Below, piece by piece: positions 1 to 5,377 of a DNA stretch of 5,391 nt. How positions within the stretch are numbered: the stretch's first letter is position 1; each line of letters starts with the position of its first letter. The DNA lies in assembly GCA_002455215.1 (NCBI GenBank), contig DKKK01000128.1, positions 15,140 to 20,530 of the forward strand. Reading direction: 5' to 3'. The notes beneath the pieces were generated by a model, which saw nothing but the letters and a program-made list of their open reading frames with translations, did no database searches and was not told where the DNA came from. Made by a program: the position numbers and the translations under genes. The DNA comes from Anaerolineales bacterium UBA6668 (GTDB lineage: Bacteria > Chloroflexota > Anaerolineae > Anaerolineales > UBA6668).

Positions 1-1
1 C

Positions 2-55
2 GCACACCCCGGCGGCGGGCTAACCGGCTTGCCGGGCTGGCTGTGGAGTGCGTAA
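2..55 (+). CDS. C-terminal end of a possible CrtI-like FAD oxidoreductase (5' end outside window)
   Basis: The frame starting at base 2 reads AHPGGGLTGLPGWLWSA and stops at TAA 53-55. The HPGGG-x2-G-x-PG pattern resembles the C-terminal FAD-contact motif of phytoene-desaturase-like and related NAD(P)/FAD oxidoreductases, where a THPGGG or AHPGGG segment lies close to the end. Only 17 codons are visible, so the assignment rests on this motif alone. Members of the family usually run on for one more helix after it, so this copy may be clipped at its end. If real, it is the tail of a gene to the left of the window. Confidence 0.33.
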   Translation, partial: AHPGGGLTGLPGWLWSA

Positions 56-526
56 CAAAAAGGGGGAATGGGAGGGGAGGGTAGATGGGGTTGTTTTTAT
101 CTGCCAAGCCCGCCCGCCGTTGGGCGTCCACCCGTCAGCAGAAAAATCACCTCCCAAGCTTGACTTTCACCGCCTCCCCATCAACAGGAACGAGCGCTAT
201 TTCAGCGGCTTCTAAAGCTGGAAAACCAGAGGGAACAGAGCTGATTAAATTGGGGGCAACAACAGGGCAATTGCCTGAAATCAGATGCGCATCCGAGGGT
301 TAATGCTGAGTTTTTGTAACTTTCGATAAATCAGCACCATGTACCACAGCCTGTGAGCGTGAAGGCAAACGCGCAAAACTTGCCAACTTGCCAATTGCGC
401 GTTTACAATAGGGGCAGACAAGCACGCGCCTGTTTCTACTGTAGTGTGAACCGGAGCGACTTCAATGTGGGTGGGTACAGACAGTTCCCTGCAAGCATTG
501 TGGCTGGCAGTACACCGTTAGCCCGC
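15..526. repeat. 10-bp inverted repeat pair bracketing the gap
   Basis: GCGGGCTAAC at 15-24 is the exact reverse complement of GTTAGCCCGC at 517-526. The match does not extend on either side, and no target-site duplication flanks it. It could mark the ends of a small non-autonomous element of about 512 bp, but a 10-bp match in a region this size is not strong evidence. Confidence 0.2.
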
Positions 527-534
527 TAAAAATT
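56..534. other. Gene-poor stretch with decayed-looking reading frames
   Basis: No convincing gene lies here. A 72-codon plus-strand frame at 85-303 has a GGAGG at 76-80 only 4 nt from its ATG, but its product resembles nothing I recognise. The minus strand over 147-461 is open in one frame except for a single TAA at 302-300. Its lower half (299-147) ends in VPVDGEAVKVKLGR, which looks as protein-like as the plus reading. Its upper half contains a CPYCKR motif. At 431-528 on the plus strand two adjacent frames together give a CxxC...CxxC zinc-ribbon-like pattern. Hairpins and inverted repeats are listed separately. I read the stretch as remnants plus the 5' region of the glycosidase gene. No clear sigma-70 promoter was found. 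Confidence 0.4.
367..404. repeat. Perfect 10-bp hairpin with a duplicated octamer in the loop
   Basis: AAACGCGCAA at 367-376 pairs perfectly with TTGCGCGTTT at 395-404. The 18-nt loop is AACTTGCC repeated twice plus AA. There is no T-run after it, so it is not a typical intrinsic terminator on the plus strand. Part of the right arm (388-401) recurs at 4546-4559. Confidence 0.5.
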
Positions 535-2163
535 ATGAACATCAGACAAAATATATTTACAAATCCAATACTAGCTGGCGGCTATCCCGACCCATCTATC
601 TGCCGTGTTGGGGATGATTTCTACATCGTAAATTCATCATTCGAGTATTTTCCCGGACTTCCAATTCATCATAGTAAAGATTTGGTGAATTGGGAGTTAG
701 TCGGATATGGTTTACATCGCCCAGAACAATGTGTGGAGGCAGTGAATCTGGTTGATGTACAGACAAAAGGTGGAATTCACGCGCCGACCATCCGGTTTCA
801 CGAGGGGATATTTTATATAATCACAACCAACGTCTACCTCCCACCTAGTAAAAATGAAGATACCCAATTCATAAACTTCGTGATAACAGCCAAAAATATC
901 GCAGGTCCCTGGTCAGCGCCGCATGTATTGGCAGGTGCGCCTGGCATTGACCCGGATATATTCTTTGATGATGATGGAAAGGTGTGGTATGTCGGAACGC
1001 ATTCGCCTGCGAATCCCAACTTTGCAGGGGAGGGTGAAATCTGGTTGCAGGAAATTGATTTAGAAAATTGGAGCTTAATCGGGGAACGTTACTATCTTTG
1101 GCGGGGCGCCTGCCGTGGTGTTTGGGTTGAAGGTCCGCACATCTATAAAAGGCGAGGAAAGTACTATCTGCTGGTAGCAGAGGGCGGCACAAGTTTCAAC
1201 CATGCAGTTATGATAGCGATGAGTGATTATATTCGCGGACCATACATCTCGAATCCGCGAAATCCGATTCTCACAACCAGGCATCTTTCCTACCATCATT
1301 GGGTAAACAGCACCGGTCATGCTGACCTAGTGGAGTTATCCGATGGCAGGTGGTACATGGTAACGCTTGGCATCCGCGGAGATGAAGAACAACGCTCCAA
1401 TATGGGTCGGGAAACACACCTTGTCCCAGTCATATGGGAAAAAGAACCCTTTGAGTGGCAAGCAGTCAATCCCGAATGGCCAGTGTGTGCGCCAGAAACA
1501 GGCAGGGTCGAGCGCAACAACCCTGTGCCGTTTGAAAATACCCAACAATATCGGAATGATGCCTTTTATGATAATTTCGATACACCAAAACTCGATTTGC
1601 AGTGGAATTTCCGCCGCGTTCCCAGACAAAATACCTACTCTTTAAGTGCGAGAAAAGGGCATTTGCGCTTATTTGCCTTTCCAGAGCGCATTCAAGAACG
1701 CGCACAATATAGCTTTCTGGGCATTCGACAAAGAGAGAGCGATTTTGAGTATCGTGTTTGCATGAATTTCACACCTGATGAAGATGGCGCGGAAGCGGGC
1801 GTTTGCTTGCTTCAACAGGACGACAACTACCTGACTTTTACGGTCAAACAAGAGCAAGGGCAACGAATCATTCAATTAGAGTACAAAGCCCCCTCAACAG
1901 CCCCCCAGATTATCTGCAAAAAAGCCATCCAATATTCAGATGAGATTGTATTGCAAATCGTCTCAAAGGATCAGCGCTATCGTTACTCATACTCAACTGA
2001 AAATCGTGATGGTTACCATCTATTTACAGAAACTGCCGCAACCCATCTCTTAAGCAAGGGATATACCGGTTCTTATCTGGGAATTTTTGCCACCACCCAT
2101 GGAAAAACAAATCAGGCATATGCTGATTTTGATTGGGTGCAATACAAAGGTTTTCAAAGATGA
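535..2163 (+). CDS. Glycoside hydrolase family 43 beta-xylosidase / alpha-L-arabinofuranosidase
   Basis: The 542-residue product closely follows the architecture of GH43 exo-beta-xylosidases such as the Selenomonas ruminantium enzyme. An N-terminal five-bladed beta-propeller (about 9-310) is followed by a C-terminal beta-sandwich of the GH43_C2 type (about 340-540). The inverting catalytic set is visible: general base D19 in GGYPDPSI, pKa-modulating D139 in GIDPDIF, and general acid E199 in WVEGPHIY. Conserved GHADLVE (H262) and MGRET (R292) also fit. The enzyme should release xylose, and possibly arabinose, from the non-reducing ends of xylo-oligosaccharides. It has no signal peptide, so it is probably cytoplasmic and acts on imported oligosaccharides. 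No transporter, regulator or xylose-pathway gene is adjacent. The ATG at 535 is the only start consistent with family alignment (MNIRQNIFTNPIL), yet no Shine-Dalgarno precedes it, which may mean weak or leaderless translation. Exact substrate within the family is not determined. Confidence 0.95.
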   Translation: MNIRQNIFTNPILAGGYPDPSICRVGDDFYIVNSSFEYFPGLPIHHSKDLVNWELVGYGLHRPEQCVEAVNLVDVQTKGGIHAPTIRFHEGIFYIITTNVYLPPSKNEDTQFINFVITAKNIAGPWSAPHVLAGAPGIDPDIFFDDDGKVWYVGTHSPANPNFAGEGEIWLQEIDLENWSLIGERYYLWRGACRGVWVEGPHIYKRRGKYYLLVAEGGTSFNHAVMIAMSDYIRGPYISNPRNPILTTRHLSYHHWVNSTGHADLVELSDGRWYMVTLGIRGDEEQRSNMGRETHLVPVIWEKEPFEWQAVNPEWPVCAPETGRVERNNPVPFENTQQYRNDAFYDNFDTPKLDLQWNFRRVPRQNTYSLSARKGHLRLFAFPERIQERAQYSFLGIRQRESDFEYRVCMNFTPDEDGAEAGVCLLQQDDNYLTFTVKQEQGQRIIQLEYKAPSTAPQIICKKAIQYSDEIVLQIVSKDQRYRYSYSTENRDGYHLFTETAATHLLSKGYTGSYLGIFATTHGKTNQAYADFDWVQYKGFQR

Positions 2164-2166
2164 AAA

Positions 2167-2207
2167 CCCATCAGCAACATGGGGGCTGGGTACTCCAAGT
2201 AGGGAGT
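2167..2207 (+). terminator. Two small hairpins after the GH43 stop
   Basis: Directly after the GH43 stop codon, CCCAT (2167-2171) can pair with ATGGG (2179-2183), and ACTCC (2192-2196) with GGAGT (2203-2207). The stems are only 5 bp and no T-tract follows, so a role in termination or mRNA 3'-end protection is tentative. Confidence 0.22.
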
Positions 2208-2222
2208 TCAAAATTTCAAGTT

Positions 2223-2251
2223 TTGTAAATTACCAGCCAACCATTTACGAT
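2223..2251 (+). promoter_or_regulatory. Possible sigma-70-like promoter for the downstream small membrane protein gene
   Basis: TTGTAA (2223-2228) and TACGAT (2246-2251) are separated by 17 bp in the only AT-rich part of this gap, about 160 bp before the next start codon. Both hexamers are imperfect matches to the consensus, so this is only a candidate. Confidence 0.2.
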
Positions 2252-2312
2252 TTTTTGAGTAGCTATCCTAAATTTTCTCGATTAAACTTGATTTTTCCCC
2301 TGCTCGCAAGCT

Positions 2313-2366
2313 TGCCAGCTTTTGGCAGTTCACGCCCGCCTGAAGGAAACGCCGCCATTGGCAGGC
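2313..2366. repeat. Hairpin-rich intergenic element related to one at 3993-4009
   Basis: TGCCA (2313-2317) pairs with TGGCA (2323-2327), and GCCTG (2338-2342) with CAGGC (2362-2366). The stretch TTTGGCAGTTCACGCCC (2321-2337) matches 3993-4009 at 15 of 17 positions. The element lies upstream of the 2410 gene, as its relative lies upstream of the 4046 gene. It may belong to a dispersed intergenic repeat family of this genome. Confidence 0.35.
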
Positions 2367-2409
2367 TACTTCCCAACTTAAAATGCTCATTTTGACGTAG
2401 GATATCCTT

Positions 2410-2916
2410 ATGACAACATCAGAAATAGCGACCTTAGTTTCCGCGCTCATTGCAACCCTCGCCACTCTATTAACACTATGGCAAAATTTCCTAACAAGAC
2501 GCGCCATTGAATCGCAAATATTGCTCGATTTAAAACAACTTGGGAAAGAAGCCCATTATTTTGAAGGCATGCAGGCAATCATAAACCTGAAGAATTACGC
2601 TTCTTATGCTGAGTACCTCCAATCCGAAACTGTCGAGACTTGTCAAACGATATACAATACGGTTGATTTTCTAAATTTTGTGGCTCACCTGGTTGAAAAT
2701 AAATATTTGCCCCGCCAAACAGCATGGAATTTTTATTTTCACGCCTATAAAATTGGTGATGCCAAATTGCTTACTTGGTGGATAGCAGGCGTAAGGAAAG
2801 ATAAATTTCAAGATTTTGCTGGTTACGAAAAAATGTGCAAGGCGGTTAGTCAAATTAGTGATTTTGGAATCGCCAAACATGAATCAGTAACCAAGAATTC
2901 AATTCACAAACGATAG
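2410..2916 (+). CDS. Small membrane-anchored protein, DUF4760-like
   Basis: The 168-residue product begins with one hydrophobic helix (about 6-24) followed by positive TRR at 29-31, suggesting a membrane anchor with the remainder in the cytoplasm. The rest appears helical. The segment 85-124, with VDFLNFVAHLVENKYLP and then WNFYFHAY, resembles the core of DUF4760-type proteins, which share a short N-terminal membrane helix and a 'VDFLN...LV..G.L' helical pattern. The function of that family is not established. An AGGA at 2399-2402 lies 7 nt before the ATG and supports this start. The gene stands alone, with about 250 bp free on each side, and no partner is evident. Family assignment is from pattern memory and is tentative. 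That it is a real coding gene is likely from the start context and residue composition. Confidence 0.75.
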   Translation: MTTSEIATLVSALIATLATLLTLWQNFLTRRAIESQILLDLKQLGKEAHYFEGMQAIINLKNYASYAEYLQSETVETCQTIYNTVDFLNFVAHLVENKYLPRQTAWNFYFHAYKIGDAKLLTWWIAGVRKDKFQDFAGYEKMCKAVSQISDFGIAKHESVTKNSIHKR

Positions 2917-3127
2917 CGGCTCGAACATCAAACGGGCAAGAAAAGTTTGTGAAGCGTAAAGCCAGCACTAGCGCTTGCACACAGACGCGCAGTGGGCATC
3001 GCCTGTCACCGCAGGAACTTCTTCCCCGGCAGTTGGTTCTATATTCAATACCGGTGCAGTTTTCATCCGTGTCGAATATACAGTGGGGTTTTGTCCGGCA
3101 AATTCCCCCACTCGCAAGTAAAGCTAC

Positions 3128-3154
3128 CATTGGGCGGTATACGCCAACCCAATG
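3128..3154. promoter_or_regulatory. Hairpin upstream of the methyltransferase gene
   Basis: CATTGGG (3128-3134) pairs perfectly with CCCAATG (3148-3154). An alternative inner stem GGCG (3133-3136)/CGCC (3142-3145) competes for the same bases around a GTATA loop. The hairpin ends 31 nt before the ATG at 3185 and 17 nt before its ribosome binding site. It could act as a 5'-UTR structure or be an intergenic repeat. No T-run follows it. Confidence 0.35.
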
Positions 3155-3171
3155 CAAAAACGAATCTATTT

Positions 3172-3175
3172 GGAG
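3172..3175 (+). promoter_or_regulatory. Ribosome binding site that sets the methyltransferase start
   Basis: GGAG is placed 9 nt before the ATG at 3185. The longer in-frame start at 3152 lies inside the hairpin arm, has no ribosome binding site, and would add a charged 11-residue extension ahead of the first membrane helix. The 3185 start is therefore preferred. Confidence 0.7.
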
Positions 3176-3184
3176 AAATACAAT

Positions 3185-3856
3185 ATGAAAAACAAAATAC
3201 GCTTGATATTCAGGTTCATATTTTCTATTTCTTTAATGTTCTTTTTGCTTTTTTACCTCCCGGGTAATTATCGCTACTGGCAAGGTTGGGTTTACTTTGC
3301 ATCGTTCATATATTTGGCGCTTTTTACAATGCTGATATTGCCAGCCGGACTTTCCGCAGAAAGAATGTCTCCCGGATCCAATGTTAAAAAATGGGATTAT
3401 GTTTTTATTGCCATTTACACTCCCCTAAACTTCTTAATTCCGCTATTTTGCGCCTATGATGCCAATAAACTACATTGGAGCAATGTTATACCACTCCCTG
3501 TAAATATAATTGCCATGTTCTTTGTAATTGCGGGCACTTGTTTGACGGTTTGGAGCACGTGGAGCAACCAGTATTTTTCGAGCATGGTACGAATACAGAA
3601 AGATCGTGGACAAAAAGTAATACAAGACGGACCCTACAAAATGGTGCGTCACCCTGGTTACCTTGGCGGAATGACTCTCACCGCATTTCTTCCTCTGTTA
3701 TTGAATTCGGTTTTCGGTTTAGTGGGGTCTGTTATAATGCTCGTTGCTTTTTTCATTCGCACTTACCTGGAAGATCTAACATTGCAAAATGAACTGGAAG
3801 GGTATGTCGAATACACAAAAAAAGTCAGGAAGCGCTTGCTCCCTTTTATTTGGTAA
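3185..3856 (+). CDS. Integral-membrane methyltransferase, isoprenylcysteine carboxyl methyltransferase (ICMT/PEMT-like) family
   Basis: The 223-residue product is a polytopic membrane protein with hydrophobic segments at about 7-26, 33-53, 72-91, 101-123 and 163-191. The C-terminal half carries the family signature: GPYKMVRHPGYLGGM at 149-163, with the RHP motif at 155-157, then an acidic stretch with E196, D197 and E203, and a final VEYTKKVRKRLLPFIW. In ICMT and bacterial relatives this region binds S-adenosylmethionine and places the methyl acceptor at the membrane face. Bacteria lack prenylated CAAX proteins in general, so the substrate here is unknown and could be a lipid or another small molecule. 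Length is normal for the bacterial family. The gene is monocistronic by spacing, with 268 bp before it and 189 bp after it. Confidence 0.88.
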   Translation: MKNKIRLIFRFIFSISLMFFLLFYLPGNYRYWQGWVYFASFIYLALFTMLILPAGLSAERMSPGSNVKKWDYVFIAIYTPLNFLIPLFCAYDANKLHWSNVIPLPVNIIAMFFVIAGTCLTVWSTWSNQYFSSMVRIQKDRGQKVIQDGPYKMVRHPGYLGGMTLTAFLPLLLNSVFGLVGSVIMLVAFFIRTYLEDLTLQNELEGYVEYTKKVRKRLLPFIW

Positions 3857-3868
3857 TTGCGGGGGAAA

Positions 3869-3882
3869 CTTGCCTAAGCAAG
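3869..3882 (+). terminator. Short hairpin 12 nt after the methyltransferase stop
   Basis: CTTGC (3869-3873) pairs with GCAAG (3878-3882) around a CTAA tetraloop. No T-tract follows, so it is a weak candidate at best for termination. Confidence 0.2.
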
Positions 3883-3988
3883 AACATCCGGCAAATACGC
3901 ACCTGAACTGGGAGATTCCGCTTCGCCGCATTATTCCAGCAAAGTTGGCATTTTCCCTGCTGTTGGGTTTTGCCCGCTGGCAAGAGCG

Positions 3989-4015
3989 CCCATTTGGCAG
4001 TCCCCGCCCAATGGG
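3989..4015. promoter_or_regulatory. Hairpin upstream of the DUF3052 gene
   Basis: CCCATT (3989-3994) plus GG (3996-3997) pairs with CC (4008-4009) plus AATGGG (4010-4015), an 8-bp stem with one bulged T and a 10-nt loop. It ends 31 nt before the ATG at 4046, the same distance as the related hairpin before the methyltransferase gene. The downstream gene has no visible ribosome binding site. Confidence 0.35.
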
Positions 4016-4045
4016 AACGATAACCGTTGCCCCACAAACAACCCC

Positions 4046-4471
4046 ATGACAATCGGCTACTCTGGAACACCCCTGCCCAAAAAACTCGGCATTACCGCCT
4101 CCATGCAAGTAACACTCATCGGTGTAACACCACCAGCGTATGAAGCGCTACTGGGCAGTGTTCCTGTTGGTGTGGAATTGAACTCGTCCATCTCCCGCCA
4201 AACCGACCTCCTGCACTTATTCGTCAAACAGCGCGAAGAACTCGCCACCTATCTTGTGCAAGCTCGGCAAGAATTGCATGATGACGCAATTGTTTGGGTA
4301 TCGTGGTACAAGAAAGCCGCCAAAATGCCAACCAACATCACCGAAGATGTGATTCGTGAATTGGCTCTGCCACTCGGCTTCGTTGACATCAAAGTTTGCG
4401 CAGTTAGCGATGTTTGGTCTGGGCTAAAACTGGTGGTACGCAAAGAACTTCGCGGAAAAAATCCCGCCTAA
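4046..4471 (+). CDS. DUF3052 family protein
   Basis: The 141-residue product matches DUF3052 over its whole length: GYSGTPLPKKLGI at 4-16, the DLLHLFV segment at 54-60, WVSWYKKAAKMPTNITED at 84-101, and VDIKVCAVSDVWSGLKLV at 113-130. It is a compact soluble protein without signal peptide or membrane helix. The biochemical role of the family is not established. The motif order, with a short N-terminal GYSGTPL-KKLGI and a W-S-G-LK C-terminus, is typical. No Shine-Dalgarno precedes the ATG and no in-frame alternative start exists nearby upstream. The product begins just before the family core, so the start is well supported by homology. It is unlinked in function to the neighbouring genes as far as can be seen. 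Confidence 0.9.
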   Translation: MTIGYSGTPLPKKLGITASMQVTLIGVTPPAYEALLGSVPVGVELNSSISRQTDLLHLFVKQREELATYLVQARQELHDDAIVWVSWYKKAAKMPTNITEDVIRELALPLGFVDIKVCAVSDVWSGLKLVVRKELRGKNPA

Positions 4472-4545
4472 CCCGCCAGCCTCCCCACAACTTTCAAATA
4501 GTTTCACTGGTCATGTATGCACGCAGTTAAGGGGGCAGGGTCGCT

Positions 4546-4559
4546 TTGCCAATTGCGCG
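4546..4559. repeat. Second copy of a 14-bp dispersed sequence
   Basis: TTGCCAATTGCGCG occurs here and at 388-401 in the same orientation. Similarity continues past it with one gap (TTTACAAT against GTTCGCAAT). It sits in the gap between the DUF3052 gene and the LUD remnant, which otherwise shows nothing recognisable, and it probably belongs to a dispersed intergenic repeat. Confidence 0.35.
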
Positions 4560-4602
4560 GTTCGCAATGACAAAACCCAATGATGGTCATTATCTGCAAT
4601 GC

Positions 4603-4758
4603 TCAACCGTGATTGGTTGCGGCGCTTGACTCGTCTAGCGCGATGATGATAATTTCCACCCGTTGTGGACCGTGCATGCCCAACACCAACTCGTGGGCAA
4701 TATCTGCCGTGCGCGAAGGTCCGCTCACAAACGACACCACACTGGCAGATATTCGTGC
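4603..4758 (-). pseudogene. C-terminal remnant of a LUD-domain (LutC-like) protein
   Basis: The minus strand read from about 4758 to the TGA at 4605-4603 gives ARISASV, then VSFVSGPSRTADI, AHE and LVLGMHGPQRVEIIII, followed by 13 tail residues. The SGPS-x-TADIE...LGVHGP-x2-(L/V)-x-(V/I)-I pattern is the conserved C-terminal signature of LUD-domain proteins, such as LutC of the lactate utilisation complex and related YkgG proteins. The frame is closed upstream by a TGA at 4791-4789, and the roughly 150 residues that should precede this part are absent. No start codon with a ribosome binding site precedes it. It is therefore a truncated remnant. It ends about 70 bp from the CRISPR array, in the place where the rest of the gene would be expected. 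Confidence 0.72.
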
Positions 4759-4829
4759 TAATTGACACTTACCTACTAATAACCTATTTCAGGACGCGGC
4801 AAATTTTTACTGTGTCTGATGATGTGTGC

Positions 4830-5010
4830 GTTTCAGTACTCACTTTGAGTCGATGTTTTTGGAAATCAACCTAAATACAAAATAAGAAAAAAGCCATATA
4901 TGTTTCAGTACTCACTTTGAGTCGATGTTTTTGGAAATAGCACCAGTAATCCAAACGCAACTGCCAGTTTCAAGTTTCAGTACTCACTTTGAGTCGATGT
5001 TTTTGGAAAT
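4830..5010 (-). repeat. Block of three variant CRISPR repeats (leader-distal end)
   Basis: The repeats at 4830-4866, 4902-4938 and 4974-5010 are identical to one another and differ from the other five at positions 10, 11, 13, 19 and 20. Stem arms are ACTC/GAGT here against ATCC/GGAT in the repeats at 5047, 5268 and 5341. If transcription is leftward, these are the oldest units of the array. Confidence 0.9.
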
Positions 5011-5377
5011 TTCGGTCTTTGTGCTTTGTGTTTCGTATTTAGCATTGTTTCAGTATCCTCTTTGGATCGATGTTTTTGGAAATTTTTACTCTTGCCCGCA
5101 TATTGTATCCCTGCGGTCGTTGTTTCAGTATCATCTTTGGATCGATGTTTTTGGAAATCCCACCCCGTTTGCGCCGGGGGGCGGGCAAATCATCGTTTCA
5201 GTATCATCTTTGGATCGATGTTTTTGGAAATTGCTCAGTCGCGAATTGTTTGAGCGAACACCCAAAGGTTTCAGTATCCTCTTTGGATCGATGTTTTTGG
5301 AAATCTCCTGGTACAACAATAACAGATGCGGAAATACAGCGTTTCAGTATCCTCTTTGGATCGATGTTTTTGGAAAC
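4830..5377 (-). CRISPR. CRISPR array, eight repeats in view, probably transcribed leftward
   Basis: Eight 37-nt repeats begin at 4830, 4902, 4974, 5047, 5122, 5195, 5268 and 5341. Each starts GTTTCAGTA and ends TGTTTTTGGAAAT, except that the last has C at its final base. The seven complete spacers are 35, 35, 36, 38, 36, 36 and 36 nt and share no sequence. A partial eighth spacer runs into the window edge. Repeat positions 9-12 and 18-21 form a 4-bp hairpin. On the minus strand this hairpin is followed immediately by ACTGAAAC, which fits the 8-nt 5' handle left by Cas6 in type I and III systems. Transcription is thus inferred from right to left, with the trailer end near 4830 and the leader outside the window. 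No cas gene is present, so the subtype is undetermined. Confidence 0.97.

Noticed and set aside
2268..2507. 79-codon minus-strand frame over the gap before the 2410 gene
   Set aside because: It overlaps the well-supported start of the plus-strand gene, and the rest of its product is a translation of hairpin-rich intergenic sequence.
2855..3157. 100-codon minus-strand frame in the gap before the methyltransferase gene
   Set aside because: It is rich in Cys and Arg in a way typical of translated GC-rich spacer. It has no recognisable motif and overlaps the end of the previous gene.
15..4530. Possible integron cassette array (mixed single genes with structured gaps)
   Set aside because: The gaps lack paired RYYYAAC and GTTRRRY ends at attC-like spacing. 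GCCTAAC at the DUF3052 stop has no proper partner, and no integrase is visible.
4511..4768. 85-codon minus-strand frame with an ATG overlapping the LUD remnant
   Set aside because: It is in a different frame from the clear LUD signature and its product resembles nothing. The signature frame explains the region better.
4786..4829. ATTTCAG near 4786 as a degenerate ninth CRISPR repeat
   Set aside because: Only six or so bases match the repeat start, and the distance to the first true repeat is 44 nt against a unit length of about 72.
5232..5267. GCTCA/TGAGC inverted repeat inside one spacer
   Set aside because: Five-base inverted matches are common by chance and spacers derive from foreign DNA, so this does not imply a function.
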